From the NCBI GenBank assembly GCA_013003515.1, contig JABDIW010000040.1:1-16306 (forward strand): 16,306 nucleotides of DNA. The letters run 5' to 3'. The notes under the pieces are model-generated. The model made no database searches. It had not been told where the DNA came from and was given only the letters and a program-made list of their open reading frames with translations. Shown piece by piece: positions 1 through 6,768 of this stretch (the stretch's first letter is position 1; each line of letters starts with the position of its first letter). Source of the stretch: Acidimicrobiia bacterium (GTDB lineage Bacteria; Actinomycetota; Acidimicrobiia; Spongiisociales; UBA5794). Position numbers and translations under genes: made by a program.

Positions 1-584
1 GCCTGAGCACGATCGGTGATGGCGAGCTTCTCGTAGATGCTGGCGAGATGGTTCTTGACCGTCTTCTGGGAGATGAACATCCGATCGGCGAGATCGTCCG
101 TCGCCGAGATCCCTGACGCGAGGAGGGCGAGTAGTTCCCGCTCTCGTGCCGTGAGCTGTTCGGCCTGGGCGTCGAGGACCGCGGCACGATGCCTGCCGAG
201 CACGATCGGGTCGCCGTCCATGAACACCTCTCCGGCCGCGGCGGCGCGAACGGCGGCGGCCAGGTCGGGGAGGGGAGCCGACTTCGAGAGAAACCCGACC
301 GCCCCGGCAGCTGCAGCCCGGGAGCGCTCATCGTCACCGGTGTGCATCGTCACGACCACGGCGGGGATCGGTGTGGGCAGTTTGCGCAATGCCTGGATCC
401 CGGACATGAGTGGCATCTCGATATCGACCAGGAGAACGTCGGGCGTGACCCTCTCGAGCGTCTCGAGGAGGTGTCGGCCGGTTTCGGCCGTGCCGATGAC
501 CTCGATGTCCGGGAGCCCGTCCAGCGCCTCGGCAAGCCCGTCGAGCAGCATCCGGTGGTCGTCTGCGATGACAACGCGGATCAT
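1..584 (-). CDS. NarL/LuxR-family response regulator (C-terminus cut by window edge)
   Basis: DNA-binding response regulator of a two-component system, the likely partner of the adjoining histidine kinase. My translation from ATG 584 gives 194 complete codons. The N-terminal receiver domain (about residues 1-120) shows the acidic pair D8-D9, phosphoacceptor D54 in the context LLVDIEMP, conserved T79 and K101. After a linker, a LuxR-type helix-turn-helix begins near residue 143 (QLTARERELLALL) and continues through the recognition helix (SQKTVKNHLASIYEKL). About 15-20 residues are probably missing at the left edge. The start ATG overlaps the kinase TGA stop (ATGA, 581-584), indicating translational coupling; an in-frame ATG at 596 is an alternative start adding four residues. 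The target genes cannot be told from the sequence. Family assignment is secure. Confidence 0.93.
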   Translation of the reverse strand, partial: MIRVVIADDHRMLLDGLAEALDGLPDIEVIGTAETGRHLLETLERVTPDVLLVDIEMPLMSGIQALRKLPTPIPAVVVTMHTGDDERSRAAAAGAVGFLSKSAPLPDLAAAVRAAAAGEVFMDGDPIVLGRHRAAVLDAQAEQLTARERELLALLASGISATDDLADRMFISQKTVKNHLASIYEKLAITDRAQ

Positions 585-2077
585 GTCGGTCCCCATTGCA
601 CGCTCACTGTTGTCCCTCCACCCGGGGTGCTGGCCACCGAGACGACGCCGTCGATCTTGGCCGCCCTCTCTCGCATCCCGATGATGCCGAAGTGCCCGTC
701 GTCGACGGCCGAAGGATCGAAGCCGGTTCCATCGTCGGTCACGTCGATCTTGCCCTGGTCCCAGTCGACGACGCCCGCAACGGCAACGGTGCTGGCCCCG
801 GCATGATCGAACACGTTGCGCAGGGCCTCCGTGAGGATGGCCTGGATCTGGAAGGAGACCGCCGGGCGCGGGGGCCGGCGTTCGTCGATGTCGACCATGA
901 CCGAGGGGCCTTCGGCGCCGGCCTCGCCGGCGATACGGGTGGCGTGTTCGACGATGCTGGGGCTTTCCTCCTGACGAAGGTCGGCGACCGTGGCGCGGAT
1001 GTCTTCGACCAGCCGCGTTGCCGACGATCGCAACGTCTCGAGGTGGTGGGCGAGCCGCGGTGTGGGCTCGTGCTGATGAATCGCCATGTCGATCCCGAGG
1101 CCGAGCGACGCCACCGAGGGCCCCAGGTCGTCGTGGAGCTCCCGAGCAAGGCGAACCCGTTCCTCCCTCACCGCACGATGAGCGATCTCCTGGAGGAGCC
1201 GGATGTTCTCGAAGGCGAGAGCGACCGGGCGGAGCGCTTCGGCAACGATCTCACGGTCGAATGGCTCGTCAGGCCACAGGTAGAGCTCTCCGACCGTGAC
1301 GCCACCAACGGACATGGCGAAGTGCTCGGCATCGTCGTCGGTCCCCACCAGGCCGCGACGAGCCACACTCATCGGCTCCCCGTCGCGATGCATCGTCACC
1401 CGGCCACCCCGGAATGGCACGAGCAGCGAGAGGTCTCGAAGTGCGGCTTCACCAACACTCACCGGGTTGAGATCAGAGGTGTCAGCCAGACCCTGAAGAC
1501 TCTCCAGGAGACCGTGGGCGGCGGAGAGCCGCTCCATGCGGCGCGCCGTCAAGGCGGTCGCCTCGCGCAGCGATTCGGTGAGGGCCCGTTGTTCCACGAG
1601 CAGTCGGCGGGCCTGAGCGAACGTGACGGCCAGGAGCAGGTAGAACGCAACTGCCTGGAGGAACTCGCCGCTGACGAGGTCCTGGTCGTCGAGGGACGCC
1701 GCGATGGCGAGGCCGATGGCGGCGAGGAGCGCCGTCTCCAGACCGATCCGGGTTCCGAAGAAGATCGAGGCGAAGAACACGGGAGCGGCCAGGAACAGCA
1801 GATACGGGCTGGTCACTCCACCGGTCAGGCCCACCGCCACGACCCCGGTCACCACCCCGGAGATGGCGAGGATCTCGCCGAGGGGTCGTGTCGCCCGGAT
1901 CCTCCTCGGCATGACCTGCATCACCACGACGTATCCGCCGGCGATCAGGGCGGCGACGGTGACCCGTGCGGTCGACTCGAGTTGGGCTGCAGAGAGCAGC
2001 ACGCCGATGGCCAACGCGCCCCAGTGCAGCACGGTGAGTGTCCAGTCGAAGCGCAGTTCCCACTGGCTGTTTCGCAT
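581..2077 (-). CDS. Membrane sensor histidine kinase (HisKA_3 / NarL-type)
   Basis: Sensor kinase of 498 residues that should autophosphorylate and pass the phosphate to the downstream LuxR-type regulator. About five or six hydrophobic helices fill roughly residues 15-165. A coiled segment follows, then a GAF-like region (about 190-300). The HisKA_3 dimerisation helix carries ARELHDDLG with phospho-acceptor His315. The HATPase domain shows an N-box (EALRNVFDHAGAS), G1 (DDGTGFDP), G2 (GHFGIIGMRERA) and a final PGGGTTV. No large extracellular sensor domain is visible, so the signal is probably membrane-borne or cytosolic and remains unknown. I chose ATG 2077 over the upstream ATG 2122 because 2122 would overlap coaE and a -10 element (TACCCT) lies only 7 bases before 2077. 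The stop overlaps the regulator start. Confidence 0.92.
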   Translation of the reverse strand: MRNSQWELRFDWTLTVLHWGALAIGVLLSAAQLESTARVTVAALIAGGYVVVMQVMPRRIRATRPLGEILAISGVVTGVVAVGLTGGVTSPYLLFLAAPVFFASIFFGTRIGLETALLAAIGLAIAASLDDQDLVSGEFLQAVAFYLLLAVTFAQARRLLVEQRALTESLREATALTARRMERLSAAHGLLESLQGLADTSDLNPVSVGEAALRDLSLLVPFRGGRVTMHRDGEPMSVARRGLVGTDDDAEHFAMSVGGVTVGELYLWPDEPFDREIVAEALRPVALAFENIRLLQEIAHRAVREERVRLARELHDDLGPSVASLGLGIDMAIHQHEPTPRLAHHLETLRSSATRLVEDIRATVADLRQEESPSIVEHATRIAGEAGAEGPSVMVDIDERRPPRPAVSFQIQAILTEALRNVFDHAGASTVAVAGVVDWDQGKIDVTDDGTGFDPSAVDDGHFGIIGMRERAAKIDGVVSVASTPGGGTTVSVQWGPT

Positions 2078-2084
2078 TGCGGCA

Positions 2085-2090
2085 AGGGTA
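2085..2090 (-). promoter_or_regulatory. -10 element for the histidine kinase operon
   Basis: Read on the minus strand, 2090-2085 is TACCCT, matching TANNNT, and ends 7 bases before the kinase ATG at 2077. Transcription would start at or next to the A of the ATG, giving a leaderless mRNA; no Shine-Dalgarno sequence is present. No good -35 hexamer is visible. The TA at 2089-2090 is shared with the opposing coaE -10 element. This is inference from spacing only. Confidence 0.5.
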
Positions 2091-2094
2091 CAGT
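2089..2094 (+). promoter_or_regulatory. -10 element for coaE
   Basis: TACAGT fits TANNNT and lies 9 bases before the coaE ATG at 2104. The predicted start site at about 2101-2104 leaves at most a few untranslated bases, and there is no Shine-Dalgarno sequence near the ATG, so the message is probably leaderless. It overlaps the kinase -10 on the other strand by two bases. A -35 match is not evident. Confidence 0.5.
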
Positions 2095-2103
2095 CGGCGA
2101 GCC

Positions 2104-2688
2104 ATGACACCTGACACCTCACCTCCCAGGATCGTCGTTGCCGGTGGCATCGGTTCTGGCAAGAGCACCGTCGGCCGGTTGCTCGCCGAACGTGGAGTGT
2201 GGGTGATCGATGCCGACCGCATTGGACACGAGGTCCTCACCGACCCGGCCGTCGCGGAAGCGGTCGAGGGACGATGGCCCGAGGTCGTTGTCGACGGCGT
2301 CGTGGACCGGGCCCGGCTCGCGTCGATCGTGTTCGTCGACGCAGACGACCTTCGGCGGCTCGAGGCGATAACCCATCCGGCGATCCGCGAGGGCATCCTC
2401 GAGGAGGCCGCTCGGCATCCAGGGGAGCCGGTCGCCGTCGAGTTGCCGCTCATGCCGGAGTGGTTTGGCGTCGGCTGGACGGTATGGGTGGTCGATGCCG
2501 ATACCGACACGCGGATGGAGCGAGTGCTGGCCCGTGGGTCTGCATCCGAAGACGTCGTGGCTCGCATGGCCGCCCAACCAACCAGAGAGCTGTGGCTCGA
2601 GGCGGCCGATCATGTGATCTCCAACGACGGCGACCTCGTCGACCTTGCGGCGGCCGTGGACAAGGCCTGGCGCTCTCTCGACCCCTGA
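2104..2688 (+). CDS. coaE: Dephospho-CoA kinase
   Basis: Final step of coenzyme A synthesis: cytosolic ATP-dependent phosphorylation of the ribose 3'-hydroxyl of dephospho-CoA. The 194-residue product has the family length. The P-loop GGIGSGKST is at residues 14-22, followed by the substrate-side DADRIGHEVL, the THPAIR segment, the ELPLMPEWFG loop that corresponds to the usual E-PLLFE motif, and a C-terminal RMAAQP...AADHVISNDGDL matching the family's Q...AD-vi-N-g ending. I chose ATG 2104 because it places the P-loop at the usual distance and sits just after a -10 element; an in-frame ATG at 2038 would run deep into the divergent kinase gene. It is followed by uvrB, a common actinobacterial arrangement, after a 60-base gap. 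Some actinobacterial CoaE proteins carry an extra C-terminal domain; this one does not. Confidence 0.95.
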   Translation: MTPDTSPPRIVVAGGIGSGKSTVGRLLAERGVWVIDADRIGHEVLTDPAVAEAVEGRWPEVVVDGVVDRARLASIVFVDADDLRRLEAITHPAIREGILEEAARHPGEPVAVELPLMPEWFGVGWTVWVVDADTDTRMERVLARGSASEDVVARMAAQPTRELWLEAADHVISNDGDLVDLAAAVDKAWRSLDP

Positions 2689-2699
2689 CAGCGCCTCGA

Positions 2700-2740
2700 C
2701 CTTCCTTGTCGCACCCCGGCGGTAGCGTGGCAACGGAAGG
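2700..2740 (+). other. Inverted repeat covering the uvrB ribosome binding site
   Basis: CCTTCCTTG (2700-2708) can pair with CAACGGAAGG (2731-2740), with one bulged C at 2734. Four further pairs (2709-2712 with 2727-2730, two of them wobbles) close a 14-base loop. The right arm contains the uvrB Shine-Dalgarno GGAAGG. In RNA reading through from coaE this hairpin would hide that site, whereas RNA starting from the proposed promoter at 2723-2728 would lack the left arm. There is no T-run, so it is not a classical intrinsic terminator. It may be incidental. Confidence 0.35.
2723..2740 (+). promoter_or_regulatory. Candidate uvrB promoter -10 and Shine-Dalgarno
   Basis: TAGCGT at 2723-2728 fits the TANNNT pattern seen before other genes here. 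GGAAGG at 2735-2740 is a good ribosome binding site 8 bases before the ATG at 2749 and supports that start. The predicted leader is only about 14 bases. No convincing -35 and no LexA-type dyad are visible. Confidence 0.4.
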
Positions 2741-2748
2741 GGCACGGT

Positions 2749-4836
2749 ATGACAGATGTGGTCGATCTCAGCGATCTCGAATACGTCGCCGGCGGCGTTG
2801 CCGAGGACACACACATCGACGAACGGTCGGTGCCGTTCGTCGTGCACTCGGACTTCGAACCTTCGGGTGACCAGCCAGAGGCCATCGCAGCCCTCGCCGC
2901 CGGGATCTCGCGGGGAGAACGGTTCCAGACGTTGCTGGGCATCACGGGGTCGGGGAAGTCCGCCACGATGGCGTGGACCATCGAACAAGTGCAGCTTCCG
3001 ACGCTGGTGCTGGCGCCCAACAAGGCGCTGGCCGCTCAGCTCGCCAACGAGTTCCGCCAGTTCTTTCCGGAGAATCGGGTCGAATACTTCGTCAGCTATT
3101 ACGACTACTACCAGCCAGAGGCCTACATGGCGGCCAGCGACACCTATATCGAGAAGGAGTCGACGGTCAACGACGAGATCGATCGGCTCCGTCACGCCGC
3201 CACGGCTGCCCTCCTCACCAGGAAGGACGTCATCATCGTGGCGTCCGTCTCGGCGATCTACGGGCTCGGGTCGCCGGAGCAGTACCGCGGTCAGCTCCTC
3301 CGCCTCGTCACGGGAGTCGAGTTCCCGCTGGAGGCCGCCGTCCGTCGGCTCGTCGACATCCAGTACGAGAGAAACGAGATCAACCTCACCCGGGGGAAGT
3401 TCCGCCTCAAGGGCGACACGCTGGAGGTGTTTCCCGCATACGAGGAGTCGGTGTATCGGGTGGAGTACTTCGGGGACGAGGTCGAACGCGTTCTCGAGAT
3501 GAACCCGGTGACCGGGGAGGTGATCCGGGAGCACGGTGAGCTATGGATCTACCCGGCCACCCACTACGTCGCCACCAGGGAGCGGATGAACCAGGCGATG
3601 CGGGGGATCGAGGACGAGCTCGGCGAGCGGCTTCGTCAGCTCGAGGGAGAGGGCAAGCTGCTCGAGGCGCAGCGACTGCGGATGCGCACCTCGTACGACC
3701 TGGAGATGATCCAGGAGATCGGGTACTGCGCCGGCATCGAGAACTACTCGCGGTACCTCGACGGACGTCAGGCGGGTGAGCCCCCGTTCACCCTTCTCGA
3801 CTACTTCCCCGAAGGGTTCCTGATGATCCTCGACGAGAGCCACGTCACCGTCCCCCAGATCCATGGCCAGTACGCCGGAGACCGGAGCCGCAAGGACGTG
3901 CTCGTCGAGCACGGGTTCCGGTTGCCGTCCGCACTCGACAACCGCCCCCTCATGTTCGAGGAGTGGCTCGACCGCGCCCGGAAGACCGTCTTCTTGTCGG
4001 CGACGCCCGGCGACTGGGAGGTGGGCATGTCCGGCCAGGTCGTCGAGCAGATCATTCGCCCCACTGGTCTCGTCGACCCCGAGGTCGTCGTCCGTCCCAC
4101 CAAGGGCCAGATCGACGATCTGGTCGAAGAAGTCAGGTTGCGGGCGGAAGCGGAGCAGCGGGTGCTGGTGACCACCCTGACGAAGAAGATGTCCGAGGAT
4201 CTCACCGACTACCTGCTCGAGATGGGTGTGCGTGCTCGCTATCTCCACTCCGAGATCGACACGTTGGAGAGGGTCCAGATCCTTCGTGATCTCCGAACGG
4301 GCGAGTACGACGTGCTCATCGGGGTGAACCTGCTCCGCGAGGGCCTCGATCTCCCGGAGGTCTCGCTCGTCGCCATCCTCGATGCCGACAAGGAGGGGTT
4401 CCTCAGATCGGGCACATCGCTCATCCAGACGATCGGGCGGGCCGCGCGCAACGTCGAGGGACAGGTCGTCATGTACGCCGACGTCGTCACCGATTCGATG
4501 CAGCACGCCATCAACGAGACAAACCGCCGGCGGCGGGTCCAGCTTGTCTACAACGAGGAACACGGCATCGATCCTCAGACGATCCGGAAGAAGGTGACCG
4601 ACATCCTCGAGCTGATCCAACCCAGCACCGCTCCGTCATCAGAACGGCGCCGCAGGGAGGCAACCCGGCGGCCGGTTCTGGACATGCCGGCAGACGATCT
4701 CGCTCGACTGATCCAATCGCTCGAGGAGGAGATGCACGAGGCGGCCGCCGAGTTGCGGTTCGAGTACGCAGCGCGACTCCGCGATGAGGTCAACGAACTG
4801 CGGCGTGAACACCGCGAGATGACCGGCCCTGGCTGA
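2749..4836 (+). CDS. uvrB: UvrABC excinuclease subunit B
   Basis: Cytosolic damage-verifying helicase-like subunit of nucleotide excision repair: UvrA loads it at lesions, it inserts a beta-hairpin between the strands, then recruits UvrC. The 695-residue length is normal. Walker A GITGSGKSAT starts at residue 64 (Ser after the lysine, usual in actinobacteria). The beta-hairpin region begins at Y117 (YYDYYQPEAY). A DESH motif is at 362-365, followed by LSATPGDWE, the helicase C-terminal motifs NLLREGLDLPEV and QTIGRAARN, and a C-terminal UVR domain (about 655-690) that binds UvrC. The N-terminus carries about 20 residues ahead of the usual PFVVHSDFEPSGDQP opening; ATG 2749 is supported by GGAAGG at 2735-2740. 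uvrA and uvrC lie downstream on the same strand, each behind its own apparent promoter. Confidence 0.98.
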   Translation: MTDVVDLSDLEYVAGGVAEDTHIDERSVPFVVHSDFEPSGDQPEAIAALAAGISRGERFQTLLGITGSGKSATMAWTIEQVQLPTLVLAPNKALAAQLANEFRQFFPENRVEYFVSYYDYYQPEAYMAASDTYIEKESTVNDEIDRLRHAATAALLTRKDVIIVASVSAIYGLGSPEQYRGQLLRLVTGVEFPLEAAVRRLVDIQYERNEINLTRGKFRLKGDTLEVFPAYEESVYRVEYFGDEVERVLEMNPVTGEVIREHGELWIYPATHYVATRERMNQAMRGIEDELGERLRQLEGEGKLLEAQRLRMRTSYDLEMIQEIGYCAGIENYSRYLDGRQAGEPPFTLLDYFPEGFLMILDESHVTVPQIHGQYAGDRSRKDVLVEHGFRLPSALDNRPLMFEEWLDRARKTVFLSATPGDWEVGMSGQVVEQIIRPTGLVDPEVVVRPTKGQIDDLVEEVRLRAEAEQRVLVTTLTKKMSEDLTDYLLEMGVRARYLHSEIDTLERVQILRDLRTGEYDVLIGVNLLREGLDLPEVSLVAILDADKEGFLRSGTSLIQTIGRAARNVEGQVVMYADVVTDSMQHAINETNRRRRVQLVYNEEHGIDPQTIRKKVTDILELIQPSTAPSSERRRREATRRPVLDMPADDLARLIQSLEEEMHEAAAELRFEYAARLRDEVNELRREHREMTGPG

Positions 4837-4845
4837 CCCTGCTCC

Positions 4846-4851
4846 TATCGT
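4846..4851 (+). promoter_or_regulatory. -10 element for the 611-residue membrane protein
   Basis: TATCGT lies in the 21-base gap after uvrB and ends 6 bases before the GTG at 4858, so the predicted start site coincides with the start codon. There is no Shine-Dalgarno sequence. A -35 would fall inside the uvrB coding sequence and is not obvious. It supports both the GTG start and leaderless transcription. Confidence 0.5.
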
Positions 4852-4857
4852 CATCTG

Positions 4858-6693
4858 GTGTTTCTCGACCGTCTGACATCTCTTCTCGGCTTCATGGTCA
4901 TCGGTGTGACCGGTGTCGGCTACGTGTTGGGGCTCTTCGGAGCCCTCCTCCTCGGCCCGACCCTCATCCTCGGTGCCGTAGCCGCCTACACGCTATGGAC
5001 TCTCTGGTGGGGGGTCACCGAGACCGAGGCCGAGACCCAGACTGCGGCCGCTTCACCACACCGGATGTGGCCGGTCGTGGTCGCAGTGGCTGCCGTCACC
5101 GTGCTGTTCGCCACGTCTGCGTCTGGCTTCGGAGTGTCACTGGGCACGCCCGATGCCCAGATGACTTCCGGTCTCATCGCTGCTGACCGGGGAGAACTGA
5201 CGGTGCCCGATACGGAGCTCGGTGCCGGAACGTCGGCCCAAGCCCCCGGTTGGCTCGTCGACGATGGGGAGGTGGCTTTCGACGGTGGTCGTTACGGAGT
5301 GGCTGCGATTGCTGTCGCTTCCTGGTTCGGCAACGCCTGGGCCCACCAGCTTGGCGTCATCTTCGTCGCAATGGGTCTGCTCGCCTGGGGGACGATGGTG
5401 TCTCGGTATTCGTCGCCGTGGGTGGCGCCCCTGGTCATCGTCGCCGTGGGAATCACGCCTGCCATGAGGGCGGCCGCGCCGGCAGCCACCCCCGCTGCAG
5501 TGGCCTTTGGCCTGGTTGGGTTCGGCGTCTGGGCTCTGGCCGCAACCGCGGAGACCCCGACGAGGCCCCGTGCCGCGATCGCCGGCGGGGTTCTGGCTCT
5601 GAGTCTTGGCGCGCTCTCTGCCACCGGCTGGATGGTCATCGGAGGCGTGGCTGCCTGGGCGGCAGCGTGGCGGTTCGACCCAGCGGGCTGGATCGAACGG
5701 GATCGCCGTCGACGGACGCTGGTTGCGCTGGCGGCTGGAGCCGGGCCGGTCCTTGCGCTGGTGTTGGGGGATGCGGTGCTCGGCGGCCGCATCGGGAACT
5801 TCGTTGGCGACGCCGGAATCGTCGTGCTCGTCGGCGCTCTTGTCGGGGCCGCCGGTGTTGCCTGGTACCGATCCAACATTCGGCGCCCGGCCAGTCCACT
5901 CCCTCTCCTCGTGATCGGGCTGGCGATACCGGTCTCGATGGGTCTCGTCACGTTCACGACCGCTGGTGTCACCGGTGGGTGGGGAGGGCCCAGCGTCGAT
6001 GGATGGGTGGGGATCGGGCCTGCGCTTGTCGGGGTCGGTGTCGTTGGCTGGCTGTGGTGGAGCGATCGAACTCGCGATGACGTCGCCTCTCTGGTGGTGA
6101 CGCTCGGCGTGGTGGCGGGAGCCGTGACCCTCGTCGGACCCATCACCCTGCTGCCAGGCGGGTTCGAGCCGTTTGTGCCGGTGGTCATCCCGTCGCTGGC
6201 CATGGGAGGTGGTTGGCTCATCGCCGAGTTGTTCGGTGACCCCGAGCGTCCCGTGCTCCAGACGACGGCGGTGGTCTGTGCGGCTGCGCTGATCGCCGTT
6301 CCTGTGTGGGCAGGTCGAGACCGTCTGGCGACCGATCCTCAGCCGGGAGCCGTCGAAGCCGTCACCGCGTTGTGCGATGAGCTCGATTCTCGAGCCACGG
6401 TGGTCGTCGTTGCCGAGGAGGACCGGTTGGCTGGAGCCGTGGCGGCCGGTGTATCGGCGTATTGCTCCGTCACAGCATTCCGAGGCGAGATGGGAGGGGA
6501 TGTCGACACCTGGAGGACGGCGGCGGTGGCTTCGGGCGGTTCATTGACCGTGGTCGGCCTCGACGACGCCCTCCCTGGAGGCGTGGTGCGCGTCGGCCCC
6601 ACGCTGTCATTCGAGGTCGTGGTGCCGACGATCGGCTCCATCCCGACGACGCTGCGTTCGGTGACGCTGGCGACCGGCATCTCCGGCGGTTGA
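4858..6693 (+). CDS. Polytopic membrane protein, distantly GT-C-like; function unknown
   Basis: I do not recognise this 611-residue protein as a named family. It is very hydrophobic, with roughly 13-15 predicted membrane helices between residues 8 and about 483, then a soluble C-terminal part (about 485-611). After the third helix a long loop (about 90-150) contains D99 in TPDAQMTSGLI, an ADRGELTVPD stretch and DDGEVAFDGGRYGV. That loop, then helices opening with GITPAMRAAAPAATPAA, recalls the layout of GT-C/GT39-type membrane glycosyltransferases, whose first loop usually bears a paired acidic catalytic motif; only one acid is seen here. The glycosyltransferase link is therefore inference and may be wrong or reflect a degenerate homologue. 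The GTG start at 4858 is supported by the -10 element 6 bases upstream. It sits between uvrB and uvrA with no evident role in repair. Confidence 0.8.
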   Translation: MFLDRLTSLLGFMVIGVTGVGYVLGLFGALLLGPTLILGAVAAYTLWTLWWGVTETEAETQTAAASPHRMWPVVVAVAAVTVLFATSASGFGVSLGTPDAQMTSGLIAADRGELTVPDTELGAGTSAQAPGWLVDDGEVAFDGGRYGVAAIAVASWFGNAWAHQLGVIFVAMGLLAWGTMVSRYSSPWVAPLVIVAVGITPAMRAAAPAATPAAVAFGLVGFGVWALAATAETPTRPRAAIAGGVLALSLGALSATGWMVIGGVAAWAAAWRFDPAGWIERDRRRRTLVALAAGAGPVLALVLGDAVLGGRIGNFVGDAGIVVLVGALVGAAGVAWYRSNIRRPASPLPLLVIGLAIPVSMGLVTFTTAGVTGGWGGPSVDGWVGIGPALVGVGVVGWLWWSDRTRDDVASLVVTLGVVAGAVTLVGPITLLPGGFEPFVPVVIPSLAMGGGWLIAELFGDPERPVLQTTAVVCAAALIAVPVWAGRDRLATDPQPGAVEAVTALCDELDSRATVVVVAEEDRLAGAVAAGVSAYCSVTAFRGEMGGDVDTWRTAAVASGGSLTVVGLDDALPGGVVRVGPTLSFEVVVPTIGSIPTTLRSVTLATGISGG

Positions 6694-6732
6694 AGGTCGG
6701 ACGGCGCCGGCGTTCGCGTCACAGGCCCTCAC

Positions 6733-6763
6733 TACAATCGCTGGACTTCGCGGGCACGAGGGG
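6733..6763 (+). promoter_or_regulatory. Candidate uvrA promoter -10 and Shine-Dalgarno
   Basis: TACAAT at 6733-6738 is one mismatch from TATAAT and is the best -10 in the window. The predicted start near 6745 gives a leader of about 24 bases. GAGGGG at 6758-6763 lies 5 bases before the GTG at 6769 and supports that start. No good -35 and no actinobacterial SOS box (GAACNNNNGTTC) are visible in the 75-base gap, which otherwise holds nothing I recognise. Confidence 0.5.
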
Positions 6764-6768
6764 CGCAG

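Noticed and set aside
37..806. Plus-strand open frames of about 205-215 codons at the left edge.
   Set aside because: They are antisense to the response regulator and kinase, whose motifs are unambiguous; their own translations are Ser/Arg/Ala-rich without any motif.
2690..6768. Expected LexA/SOS boxes (GAACNNNNGTTC type) upstream of uvrB and uvrA.
   Set aside because: No such dyad is visible in the 60-base or 75-base upstream gaps. Absence by eye is not proof, because this lineage's LexA site may differ, so I report no operator.
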